Shown: positions 1-7,601, numbered from the stretch's first letter. The stretch: 10,888 nt of DNA from Clostridiaceae bacterium (GCA_012519875.1 JAAYPL010000159.1:1-10888), one strand, 5' to 3'. Numbers and translations are program-made. The notes: generated by a model from the letters alone, not told the origin.

Positions 1-28
1 CAACCCCTAATGTAATCGAAGATTCTGC

Positions 29-55
29 TTTCGTAAATAGCTTAATGTTACGAAA
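29..55 (-). other. Inverted repeat downstream of the NlpC/P60 stop
   Basis: TTTCGTAA (55-48) and TTACGAAA (36-29) form a perfect 8-pair stem with an 11-base loop, beginning four bases after the stop codon at 60-62. No T run follows on the minus strand, so it is not a standard intrinsic terminator. It could be a 3'-end stabilising hairpin, a protein-binding palindrome, or chance. The remaining bases at the window edge hold nothing recognisable. Confidence 0.35.
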
Positions 56-59
56 TAAA

Positions 60-1307
60 TTAATAAATAATTCTGCGAATGGATATAACCGGCTGATAGG
101 CTGTAAATGTCCGTATTCTAACCTTCCCAGCAGAATACGACGCATCAATATACATGCCGTCTCCCACATACAAGGCGACATGGTCGCAGATGCCATCAGC
201 ATGTTCCCAATCCAGACAGATGATGTCACCGATGTCGATTTCCGACCGAGAGACCGCAATCCCGGCTTTGACCTGGCCATAGGTCTGTCGGGGAATGGTG
301 ATGTCAAACAGCGTCCTGTAAATGTATTGCGTAAATCCGGAGCAGTCAAACCCGGCGGTCGTGGTGCCGCCCCAAACATAGGGAATCCCCAGGCATGATT
401 TAGCCAGCGCGACGATTTCGGCCTTTTGGCTTTCGGTCAGAGGGCTGGCGGCCGATGCGGAGGATGAGGGGGTCGGCTCCGTACCGGTTGTTTCTTGAGT
501 CTCAGTTGGGACCGGCATGGGAGTGGGCGCAAGCGTAGGAATGGGGGTAGGGGTAGGAGTAGGCTTAGGCGTCGGTGTCGGTGTCGGCATGGGTGTGGGG
601 GTAGGCTTAGGGGTGGGCTTAGGGGTAGGAGTAGGCGTTGGGGCGCGAGTCGGTACCGGCGTCGGCCGGTCGACAAAATCTTCGGTGATCAGACGGCTCA
701 GAACATAACCCGTTTGTCCGTCCGGCAGGCTGATCTCCGACCAGAACTCGCCAAAACCCGTCCGGTTCAGCGTGTCACCGGTATGAACACGTAGAACGAT
801 CGGTGAGTCGGTCTGAGGATTTTCGCGGACATTGGTACTGTTGCCAAGAACGTAACAAACCGCGGCATCGGCAGTGAATTCCTCAATCGGAATCGGTTCC
901 TGCGGAATACCTTTTGCATCATAGAAAACAGGATCGGGCTTTGGTTCTGATAAGATGTCCAAGTCCTCCTTTGCGCTCAACACTTTGCTGACCAGATTGA
1001 CCCGGCCTCCCCGTGAGTAGCAGGCAAGGTTGGTTTCCGGCTGATAATCGCCCGGCGAAGGGCGAGGCGGCATGGCGGTCGGCGATGCCGGCCAAGCCGG
1101 CGAGGTGTTCACGGGGGCAAGCTGAACGCCCTGCCCCGGATCAATCACCAGAAAAGTAATTACGGTCAGCAAAACCAAAGCAACCGTCAGAACGGGCAAT
1201 GTCCGCCCTGTGATTTTCAAAAATCTTGATTTTATTGTTTTCTGTTCAACCGGCTGACGAACGGTCGGTCCGACCGGAAGCCGGTCGCTTGGGCGATTCC
1301 TTTTCAT
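60..1307 (-). CDS. Membrane-anchored NlpC/P60 cell-wall hydrolase with SH3b-like domain
   Basis: This 415-residue protein probably cleaves peptide bonds in peptidoglycan stem peptides outside the membrane. A basic cytoplasmic tail (1-35) precedes one hydrophobic segment (about 36-55), which acts as a signal anchor. Next come a divergent stretch, an SH3b-like domain (about 148-208, with NVREN and GQTGYVLS), a Pro-Thr linker (about 215-268) and a C-terminal NlpC/P60 domain (about 297-411). The catalytic cysteine is C322 in FDCSG and the histidine H376 in DHVALYVG. The third polar position, usually His, Asn or Gln, appears to be D388 in YIDAS. PYVWGG (309-314) is typical of the family. The ATG at 1307 follows GGGGAG by four bases. 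The linker may let the enzyme reach through the wall. Its 174-base separation from amrS suggests an independent unit and no direct link to that system. Confidence 0.92.
   Translation of the reverse strand: MKRNRPSDRLPVGPTVRQPVEQKTIKSRFLKITGRTLPVLTVALVLLTVITFLVIDPGQGVQLAPVNTSPAWPASPTAMPPRPSPGDYQPETNLACYSRGGRVNLVSKVLSAKEDLDILSEPKPDPVFYDAKGIPQEPIPIEEFTADAAVCYVLGNSTNVRENPQTDSPIVLRVHTGDTLNRTGFGEFWSEISLPDGQTGYVLSRLITEDFVDRPTPVPTRAPTPTPTPKPTPKPTPTPMPTPTPTPKPTPTPTPIPTLAPTPMPVPTETQETTGTEPTPSSSASAASPLTESQKAEIVALAKSCLGIPYVWGGTTTAGFDCSGFTQYIYRTLFDITIPRQTYGQVKAGIAVSRSEIDIGDIICLDWEHADGICDHVALYVGDGMYIDASYSAGKVRIRTFTAYQPVISIRRIIY
504..665 (-). repeat. Pro-Thr repeat linker coding region
   Basis: This is the low-complexity segment of the NlpC/P60 gene that encodes about 54 residues dominated by alternating Pro and Thr, with Lys, Met, Ile or Val interspersed. 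The DNA is a degenerate 6-base repeat, C-rich on the coding strand and G-rich on the opposite strand. Such tracts change length easily by slippage, so linker length may vary between strains and assemblies may miscount it. Confidence 0.85.
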
Positions 1308-1481
1308 GGCACTCCCCGTCCACGATCAGTCAAGCAATAATTTGTCTTGCATAAACTTAAGATCCATTATACATGATCAGGCCATTACATTAAAACGTCT
1401 TCTTACTAACAAATTGAATATATTCCGTTGAAATTTCCGTTGAAATCCCGGATAGCGGTACCAATTATGAGCAAAATTCTA
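1308..1481 (-). promoter_or_regulatory. Spacer with promoter-like hexamers before the NlpC/P60 gene
   Basis: The 174-base spacer is A/T-rich compared with the flanking genes. On the minus strand TTGTTA (1412-1407) and TGTAAT (1389-1384) are 17 bases apart, four and five matches to consensus. A second, perfect TATAAT (1371-1366) lies downstream with only a weak -35 (TTTAAT). Either would give the NlpC/P60 gene its own transcript. No clear terminator for amrS was found here. A tandem repeat at 1423-1446 is listed separately. The gene's GGGGAG ribosome binding site is four bases before the ATG at 1307. Confidence 0.45.
1423..1446. repeat. Perfect 12-base tandem repeat upstream of the NlpC/P60 promoter
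   Basis: The unit ATTTCAACGGAA (minus strand) occurs twice in immediate succession with no mismatch, 1446-1435 and 1434-1423. It lies 11 bases upstream of the putative -35 hexamer at 1412. Adjacent direct repeats about one helical turn apart at this position are a common arrangement for response-regulator or activator binding, but chance duplication is possible. Confidence 0.6.
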
Positions 1482-2357
1482 TCATAAAATGTTCCCGAGC
1501 AGAACACGATCCAGATATTCCCTCGCCAAATCAGCCAGTCGAATCAGGCGTTCCTTACTGATGGGGGGCGGGTCGGTCCGTTTGTAATCAGGATGATAAC
1601 GTGTCAGGTGCAACGGAATCCGCGGGTTGATTGAAGCCAGCCAACCGGCAAGCGAGCGGATGTCGTCATCGCGGTCGTTAAGTCCGGGCAACAACAGTGT
1701 CGTGACCTCGACATGTGTTATCGCCGCGGCTTGCTTGATGCCGGATAGAACCACCGACAAATCACCGCCGCAAATGGACCGATAGTAGGACGGATCCCAG
1801 CTTTTTAAGTCGATATTCAACGCATCAATCCAAGGCAGCAGTTCGGCGAAGGGTTCTGTTTCGATAAATCCGTTGGTCACCAAGACGTTGTTTAAACCGG
1901 CCCGGCGGATCAGACGAGAACAGTCCAGAACAAATTCAAACCCGATCAGGGGTTCATTGTACGTGTAAGCCAAGCCGATGTTGCCTTGCTTGGTCGTTTG
2001 CACCGCCATCGCCGCCAATTCGTCGGGCATGATGGTTCGGGACGGTGCCGCTTGCTGAGAAATAGACCAATTCTGACAAAAATCGCACCGCAAGTTGCAA
2101 CCGAAAGAACCGATTGACAAGATACGGCTGCCGGGTCGGAAAAAAGCCAAGGGTTTTTTCTCAATCGGGTCCAGCGCCATGGATGTAACCTGGCCGTAGT
2201 TAACGGCAAACAACCGACCGGCGAGGTTTTGCCGCGCCCGGCAGATACCGGTCTTCCCGGATGGAATCCGGCAATGGTGCGGGCAAAGCCGGCAGATGAC
2301 TACATCATCACCAGGCTGAGAAAGCCAATATTGCGCAGGTTTTGGCTGATTGGTCAT
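1482..2357 (-). CDS. amrS: AmmeMemoRadiSam system radical SAM enzyme
   Basis: This is a 291-residue radical SAM protein related to pyruvate formate-lyase activating enzymes. The CNLRCDFC motif (C87, C91, C94) should hold the 4Fe-4S cluster that cleaves S-adenosylmethionine. An N-terminal cysteine set, C22, C25, C29 and C39 in CRLCPHHC...GIC, is characteristic of the AmrS group and may hold a second metal site. YTYNEP (about 142-147) and DLKSW (about 187-191) are typical of the barrel. There is no adjacent glycyl-radical enzyme, so activation of such an enzyme is not indicated; the fused LigB-AMMECR1 protein directly upstream is the expected partner. The substrate is unknown. An in-frame GTG at 2363 would extend it two codons, but GAGAAGG (2369-2363) lies 5 bases before the ATG at 2357 and would overlap that GTG, so ATG is the likely start. 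The 13-base gap implies translational coupling. Confidence 0.9.
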   Translation of the reverse strand: MTNQPKPAQYWLSQPGDDVVICRLCPHHCRIPSGKTGICRARQNLAGRLFAVNYGQVTSMALDPIEKKPLAFFRPGSRILSIGSFGCNLRCDFCQNWSISQQAAPSRTIMPDELAAMAVQTTKQGNIGLAYTYNEPLIGFEFVLDCSRLIRRAGLNNVLVTNGFIETEPFAELLPWIDALNIDLKSWDPSYYRSICGGDLSVVLSGIKQAAAITHVEVTTLLLPGLNDRDDDIRSLAGWLASINPRIPLHLTRYHPDYKRTDPPPISKERLIRLADLAREYLDRVLLGNIL

Positions 2358-2370
2358 CGGCACCTTCTCA

Positions 2371-3804
2371 CTATCGATAACGTGTCACCGTGAATCGCTG
2401 AATGCTGTACTCTTCTTCCGGACTGATGCCGGCTTTACGGCAGGCGATCGCCAGTTGCTCATCAACCGAATCCACACCGGCAAGATCAGGCAACAGCAGT
2501 CCACTGCGCCGCCCCGAGCTGACAATAACGCCAAAACGCGTATGATCCAGCAGGCCGGTATCAGTGACCGGCTCGGGAGAGCCCAGCACATCCACACCGT
2601 AAGTCAGGTCCGGCAACTCATCCGGCTCGACCGGCGGGAAACGCGGGTCGCGGCAACCGGCGCTGATGGCATTTTTCATGATTTCCTCGGCCAGCGTCGG
2701 GGTAGTCGGGCCGGTCGTACCGATACATCCACGTAACTCACCGGCTTTATGAATGGAAACAAAAACGCCGGCGCGATCCTGAAACAAGGGGGCGCAATCC
2801 GGTAAATCGGCAAAATCCTGTATTGTTTTGACCGGTTGACCCAGCACATGAGCCTCCAGCGTTTCACGAGCAATGACCACAGGCGGCTGATTTTCACGAC
2901 GGCCGGCGGCGATCCGGGCCCGATGTCTGGACAATCCTTCGGCAAAAGCATCCGGAACCGGTTCATCCTCATCCGGATCGGGACTTAACTCCGCGACACA
3001 GTAACCAATTCCATAAGGGGCTTCGTAGGACAGCAGCCGCGTCAGGACAGACCGACGGCTAAACGCCCCGCACAACATGACAATGGAGCGATAGCCACAT
3101 TCAGCGGCCTTCTCCCGGAGCTCACCGCTGATGGACAGCAAACGAGGCAGATCATTTTCCCGCAGGCAGTCAACCAGGAGATTGTCGTACTGCGCTCCTT
3201 CAGGAGTGGATCCATAGGGACTTTCCGAATTAACTTTGTGCGACTGATCGCCGCTGGCAACAATAACAATCCGGCGGTTTAAAAAAGCCGCTGATTGCCG
3301 GATCAATTCACCAATCTGATAAACTTTGGCAAGGGGCAACCCTGAACAAGACATGGCCATGATCTTGACCGCCGGATACGCCTCCCACAAAAACCAAAGC
3401 GGAACCAGGACGCCATGATCCAATTCCGAAGCCAGCTGATATCGGCTCATTTGTTTCGAGGTCAGGCTGCCGGCCGGAATACCGGCCTGATCGCAACGAT
3501 GACTAATTTCCCGCAGCAATTCCGAATCCTGCCGGACCGACAGTTTGATCCGAGGAGCGCCAAAGCGGGCAAAGCTGCCCTCAAGCACCCGGTCATCATA
3601 AAAAAAGACATAATCGCTAAAAAGCGGCGCATGGGGCGAGATCATCACGATGGTGTCCGGTCGGATCCGGCTCAGCGTCTGTGCCAATTGACGCATCGAC
3701 GTGACCGTAGCCGACGCTTCGTGTGGTCCGGGATTGATGCCGGGCACAATTACCGGTGGATGGGGCATAATAAAACCCGCCGCTACTGCCGAATGTTCGG
3801 GCAT
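2371..3804 (-). CDS. LigB/MEMO-like dioxygenase-fold domain fused to AMMECR1 (AmmeMemoRadiSam system protein A/B)
   Basis: This 477-residue protein joins two domains. Residues about 8-272 resemble the class III extradiol dioxygenase (LigB) and MEMO superfamily, with candidate metal-ligand or active-site residues H15 (MPHPPV), H58 (SPHAP), H130 (LDHG) and H189 (GDQSH), and E235 in AECGYRS. Residues about 285-477 are an AMMECR1 domain with its hallmark LRGCIG (357-362). AMMECR1, MEMO and a radical SAM enzyme recur together as the AmmeMemoRadiSam system, whose reaction and substrate are not established. The partner amrS starts 13 bases downstream. Two further in-frame starts, TTG at 3810 and GTG at 3813, exist. 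I preferred ATG 3804 because AGGTG lies 6 bases upstream, but TTG 3810 has AGAAGAAGG at similar spacing and remains possible. No signal peptide or membrane segment is visible, so the protein is cytoplasmic. True ring-cleavage activity is unproven. Confidence 0.88.
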   Translation of the reverse strand: MPEHSAVAAGFIMPHPPVIVPGINPGPHEASATVTSMRQLAQTLSRIRPDTIVMISPHAPLFSDYVFFYDDRVLEGSFARFGAPRIKLSVRQDSELLREISHRCDQAGIPAGSLTSKQMSRYQLASELDHGVLVPLWFLWEAYPAVKIMAMSCSGLPLAKVYQIGELIRQSAAFLNRRIVIVASGDQSHKVNSESPYGSTPEGAQYDNLLVDCLRENDLPRLLSISGELREKAAECGYRSIVMLCGAFSRRSVLTRLLSYEAPYGIGYCVAELSPDPDEDEPVPDAFAEGLSRHRARIAAGRRENQPPVVIARETLEAHVLGQPVKTIQDFADLPDCAPLFQDRAGVFVSIHKAGELRGCIGTTGPTTPTLAEEIMKNAISAGCRDPRFPPVEPDELPDLTYGVDVLGSPEPVTDTGLLDHTRFGVIVSSGRRSGLLLPDLAGVDSVDEQLAIACRKAGISPEEEYSIQRFTVTRYR

Positions 3805-3855
3805 AGTCAACACCTGCCTTCTTCTGCTGTATGTCGGTTGTCGAATCCTATGCTT

Positions 3856-3864
3856 ATTATAGCA
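3856..3864 (-). promoter_or_regulatory. Extended -10 promoter for the LigB-AMMECR1/amrS pair
   Basis: Just past the lon stop the minus strand reads TGCTATAAT, an exact TG-n-TATAAT extended -10 element. No good -35 hexamer lies at the expected distance within the end of lon, which is tolerable for extended -10 promoters. The start point would be near 3849, giving a leader of about 45 bases. It suggests the downstream pair can be expressed independently of lon. Confidence 0.45.
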
Positions 3865-3868
3865 TCAA

Positions 3869-6298
3869 TCAGCGTAAAGCCTTGTTCAGAACCTCCTGCA
3901 TATCGCTGACATAAACCAGATCGACCTTGCTGAGAACAGTCTGAGGAATTTCCTCCGCATCACGGCGATTTTCTTCCGGAAGCAACACGGTTTTGATCCC
4001 GGCCCGATGGGCCGCTATGACTTTTTCCCTGAGTCCGCCGATCGGCAGGATTCGGCCACGCAAGGTTATTTCACCGGTCATGGCTACATCGTGCCGAACC
4101 GGACGCCCATTTAACGCCGATGCCAGGGCGGTTGCCAGTGTTATTCCGGCTGAGGGGCCATCCTTCGGGGTCGCGCCGGCCGGAATGTGGACATGAATAT
4201 CCTGGGTTGAGGAAAAATCGGACTTGATGGCCAATTGATCAGCTTGTGAACGGATATAGGTCAGCGCCGCCTTGGCCGATTCTTTCATGACATCGCCGAG
4301 CTGTCCGGTCAGCTCCAGTTTACCGGTTCCTTTCATAATATTGACTTCAATGGTCAATGTATCACCACCGGCATAGGTCCAGGCCAGACCGGTAGCCACC
4401 CCTACCAAATCGACATCCCGCCCCTTATCGTGGCGGAATTTAATTTTACCGATGATCGATTCCAAGTTTTTATCTGTAATTCGAACCTTTCCCTCGCCCT
4501 TTTCTGCAATCAGAATGGCTGTTTTACGGCAAACATGGGCAAGCTCACGTTCCAGTTGCCGAACACCGGCTTCACGGGTATAGCCGCTGATCAAAGCACG
4601 CACACCGCGTCGGTTCAACGACAGCTGTCCCTTTTTTAAGGCATTCTGCTGGATTTGATGAGGAAGCAGATGGCGCAGGGCGATCTCGATTTTTTCCTCT
4701 TCCGTGTAGCCCGACAGATAGACAACCTCCATGCGATCGACCAGCGCCTGCGGTATGGTTTCGGTCGTATTGGCTGTTGTGATAAAAAGCACACGGGAAA
4801 GATCATAGGGTATTTCAAGATAATGGTCGCGAAAACCGTTGTTTTGTTCCGGATCCAGCACCTCCAGCAACGCTGAGGAAGGGTCGCCGCGAAAATCACT
4901 GCCCAACTTGTCGATTTCATCGAGCAAGATTAAAGGATTATCGCGTCCGGCCTGCCGAATCGCATTAATGATACGTCCGGGCATCGCGCCGATATACGTA
5001 CGGCGATGTCCCCGGATCTCAGCTTCATCGCGGATACCACCCAAAGACATACGGACATATTTTCGCCCGAGAGCTTCGGCAACCGAGCGGGCAATTGAGG
5101 TTTTGCCGACACCGGGCGGACCGACCAGACAAAGGATCGGGCCTTTGGATGTGGTCTGGCCGATTTCCATTCGCAGTTTGCGGACAGCAAGATATTCCAG
5201 AATGCGTTCCTTAACCTTTTCCAGCCCATAGTGATCGCGATTAAGGGTTCTGCGGGCACGAGCAATGTTGAGACGCTCCGGATCGGTCTTGCCCCAAGGC
5301 AGCTCAAATAGGAGATCCAAATAATTGCGCAGGACAGTGCCTTCGGGATGCCCGGCCGGCATTCGGGCCAACCTGGCAATATCTTTTGCCACGCGCTGCC
5401 GTGCATCCTCCGGAATCAGCGTGGTTTTCAGCAGTTCATTGTACAGATCCTGCTCTTCTTGTGAACCCTCATCTTCGCCCAACTCCGATTGAATGACTTT
5501 GATTTGCTCACGGAGATAGTACTCTTTCTGATTTTTTTCGATGGTTGCGCGAACCCGCTCACCGATCTCCTGCTCCAGCTCCGCAATATACTGCTCACGT
5601 TCGATCAGCATAATCAGCTGATGAATCCGCTGAGGGATGTCGATGGCCTCAAGCAACGTCTGTTTTTCCGTCATTTTGATATTCAGCTGGCCGACAATTG
5701 CGTCCGCAGCCATGGACGCACTGTGAATCGCACCCAAGGAGATTAGGGTTTCCGGCGTCACACGATTGCTGCTGGCGGCGTATTTTTCGAATGCCTTCAT
5801 TAACTGGCGTCGATAAGCCTCAAGGATCGATTCCTGATCTTTCGAGTATTCATTGGCAAAAGCGCTCACTTCGGTCAAATAAAAAGGCTCTTCCTTGACG
5901 ACGTTAACCAGACGCGCCCGATTCCGCCCTTCCACAAGCAGTTTCATGCTTTCACTGCCGGGCATTTCCAGAATCTGGCGGATGCGGGCCACGCAACCAA
6001 CCTGGTAAACCTGGTCACTCGGCGGCCAGTCCTGCGTCGGATCAAGCTGTGCGGTCAAAAAAACCAATTGGTTGCCTTCCATGGCAGCTTTTACGGCTTC
6101 CTTGGACTTCTCCCGGGCCACATCAAAGGTCAGGTTGATACCGGGAAAGACCGTCAGTCCCCGCAAAGGAATCATGGGCACGAGCAACACAACTCCCTCG
6201 GCCGGATCTTTGCTGCTGACAACCGCCTTTCTCGATACACTTTTTTTACGGGGTGCGGTTTTTGTTTTTTTTGCGGGTTTTTCCTGATCTGATTTCAT
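3869..6298 (-). CDS. lon: ATP-dependent Lon protease
   Basis: Lon is a cytoplasmic hexameric AAA+ serine protease that unfolds and degrades damaged proteins and selected regulators. The 809-residue chain has the N-terminal LON substrate-binding domain (about 38-235) and a coiled linker (about 235-300). The AAA+ module has Walker A GPPGVGKT (393-400), Walker B LILLDEID (456-463) and sensor-1 TTAN (507-510). The protease domain has its catalytic Ser-Lys pair intact: S716 in PKDGPSAG and K759 in GGLREKV. Both have the 43-residue spacing found in E. coli (S679/K722). Relative to E. coli it carries about 30 extra N-terminal residues rich in lysine, arginine and serine. The ATG at 6298 has a GAGGG site 5 bases upstream, which supports including this tail. 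No CIRCE or CtsR-type heat-shock operator was recognised in the 77-base spacer after tuf, and no convincing promoter either. Confidence 0.97.
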   Translation of the reverse strand: MKSDQEKPAKKTKTAPRKKSVSRKAVVSSKDPAEGVVLLVPMIPLRGLTVFPGINLTFDVAREKSKEAVKAAMEGNQLVFLTAQLDPTQDWPPSDQVYQVGCVARIRQILEMPGSESMKLLVEGRNRARLVNVVKEEPFYLTEVSAFANEYSKDQESILEAYRRQLMKAFEKYAASSNRVTPETLISLGAIHSASMAADAIVGQLNIKMTEKQTLLEAIDIPQRIHQLIMLIEREQYIAELEQEIGERVRATIEKNQKEYYLREQIKVIQSELGEDEGSQEEQDLYNELLKTTLIPEDARQRVAKDIARLARMPAGHPEGTVLRNYLDLLFELPWGKTDPERLNIARARRTLNRDHYGLEKVKERILEYLAVRKLRMEIGQTTSKGPILCLVGPPGVGKTSIARSVAEALGRKYVRMSLGGIRDEAEIRGHRRTYIGAMPGRIINAIRQAGRDNPLILLDEIDKLGSDFRGDPSSALLEVLDPEQNNGFRDHYLEIPYDLSRVLFITTANTTETIPQALVDRMEVVYLSGYTEEEKIEIALRHLLPHQIQQNALKKGQLSLNRRGVRALISGYTREAGVRQLERELAHVCRKTAILIAEKGEGKVRITDKNLESIIGKIKFRHDKGRDVDLVGVATGLAWTYAGGDTLTIEVNIMKGTGKLELTGQLGDVMKESAKAALTYIRSQADQLAIKSDFSSTQDIHVHIPAGATPKDGPSAGITLATALASALNGRPVRHDVAMTGEITLRGRILPIGGLREKVIAAHRAGIKTVLLPEENRRDAEEIPQTVLSKVDLVYVSDMQEVLNKALR

Positions 6299-6315
6299 GT
6301 TCGCCCTCTTTTTTG

Positions 6316-6348
6316 AAAAAGGTGCCCCAAATTAATTGGAGCACCTTT
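6316..6348 (-). terminator. Rho-independent terminator after tuf
   Basis: Thirty bases after the tuf stop the minus strand has AAAGGTGCTCCAA (6348-6336), loop TTAAT, then TTGGGGCACCTTT (6330-6318), a 13-pair stem with one G-U pair, running into a short T run. The T run is only five bases including the stem end (6320-6316) and is then interrupted, so termination may be incomplete. The structure ends within about 10 bases of the lon ribosome binding site, so any lon transcript from upstream must read through it. Confidence 0.75.
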
Positions 6349-6375
6349 AATCATAACTTGTGTGAAAAAACCGGA

Positions 6376-7575
6376 TTATTCAATGATTGTGGAAATTGTT
6401 CCGGATCCAACGGTCTTGCCGCCTTCGCGGATAGCAAACTTCAGGCCGGGCTCCATAGCGATGGGGGTAATCAACTTGACGGTAATCGTCACGTGATCGC
6501 CCGGCATGCACATTTCAACGCCCTCCGGCAATTCGGCCACACCGGTCACGTCGGTGGTACGGAAATAGAACTGAGGGCGATAGCCGTTAAAGAAAGGCTT
6601 ATGACGGCCACCTTCGGCCTGGGTCAGAACATAAACCTGACCGGTAAAATGCGTGTGTGGTTTGATTGAGCCGGGCTTGGCGATAACCTGGCCACGCTCG
6701 ATCTCCTTGCGCTGGACGCCACGCAGCAGGACACCGATGTTGTCACCGGCCTGAGCCTGGTCAAGCAATTTGCGGAACATCTCCACGCCCGTAACAACCG
6801 TTGATTTCGACTTTTCGGACAGGCCGACAATTTCCACCGGATCGCCGACCTTGACGACACCGCGCTCGACACGACCGGTGGCGACGGTGCCACGGCCGGT
6901 GATGGTGAAGACATCTTCCACCGGCATAGCAAAAGGTTGGTCGACCGGGCGGGCAGGCGTGGGAATAAAGGAGTCAACAGCTCCCATCAATTCGTGGATG
7001 GCAGCGTATGTCGGATCATTAGGGTCGGTGCTGGTGCACTCCAAAACTTCCAGAGCCGAACCCTGGATCACCGGCGTGTCGTCACCCGGGAATTCATAGG
7101 CGTTAAGCAGGTCGCGAACTTCCATCTCGGTGAGCTCGATGAGCTCCGGATCGGCCATATCGCATTTGTTGAGGAAAACAACAATCGAAGGAACACCGAC
7201 CTGACGGGCGAGCAGAATATGCTCACGGGTTTGCGGCATCGGACCGTCTGCGGCCGAAACAACCAGAATGGCGCCGTCCATCTGGGCCGCACCGGTAATC
7301 ATGTTTTTGATATAGTCGGCATGGCCGGGGCAGTCCACGTGGGCATAATGACGAGCTTCGGTCTCGTATTCAACGTGGGATGTATTGATTGTAATACCGC
7401 GAGCTCTTTCTTCCGGCGCTTTATCGATTTTGTCATAGGATGTAAAACTAGCCGAACCTTCCATCGCAAGCACCTTGGTAATCGCGGCGGTCAGAGTTGT
7501 TTTGCCGTGGTCGACATGGCCGATGGTGCCAATGTTGACATGGGGTTTATTTCTTTCAAATTTTGCCTTTCCCAT
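6376..7575 (-). CDS. tuf: Elongation factor Tu
   Basis: EF-Tu delivers aminoacyl-tRNA to the ribosomal A site as a GTP complex and is among the most abundant cytoplasmic proteins. The 399-residue product shows GHVDHGKT (19-26), RGITI (59-63), DCPGH (81-85, with catalytic H85), NKCD (136-139) and SAL (173-175). The two beta-barrel domains follow from about residue 210, ending in the usual GSGTISTIIE. The ATG at 7575 has an AAAGGAGG site upstream with a rather long 11-base gap. It is the last translation gene of the str cluster here, separated from fusA by 142 bases with a likely own promoter and closed by a stem-loop terminator. Only one tuf copy is visible; a second elsewhere in the genome cannot be excluded. 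Confidence 0.98.
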   Translation of the reverse strand: MGKAKFERNKPHVNIGTIGHVDHGKTTLTAAITKVLAMEGSASFTSYDKIDKAPEERARGITINTSHVEYETEARHYAHVDCPGHADYIKNMITGAAQMDGAILVVSAADGPMPQTREHILLARQVGVPSIVVFLNKCDMADPELIELTEMEVRDLLNAYEFPGDDTPVIQGSALEVLECTSTDPNDPTYAAIHELMGAVDSFIPTPARPVDQPFAMPVEDVFTITGRGTVATGRVERGVVKVGDPVEIVGLSEKSKSTVVTGVEMFRKLLDQAQAGDNIGVLLRGVQRKEIERGQVIAKPGSIKPHTHFTGQVYVLTQAEGGRHKPFFNGYRPQFYFRTTDVTGVAELPEGVEMCMPGDHVTITVKLITPIAMEPGLKFAIREGGKTVGSGTISTIIE

Positions 7576-7601
7576 TTTAAGAGTATCCTCCTTTTTTCAG
7601 C

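Noticed and set aside
504..665. Possible CRISPR-like or satellite repeat array
   Set aside because: The units are degenerate 6-base codon repeats in frame with a Pro-Thr linker, with no unique spacers.
437..794. Gly/Arg-rich and Gly-Val-repeat open frames over the Pro-Thr linker region
   Set aside because: They are out-of-frame or antisense readings of the low-complexity linker of the NlpC/P60 gene.
1482..2357. Pyruvate formate-lyase activating enzyme
   Set aside because: The fold is related, but there is no glycyl-radical enzyme nearby, and the N-terminal cysteine set and neighbour match AmrS.
6349..6375. TATGAT at 6355-6350 as a lon promoter
   Set aside because: No -35 hexamer occurs at a suitable distance, and the start point would fall inside the tuf terminator stem.
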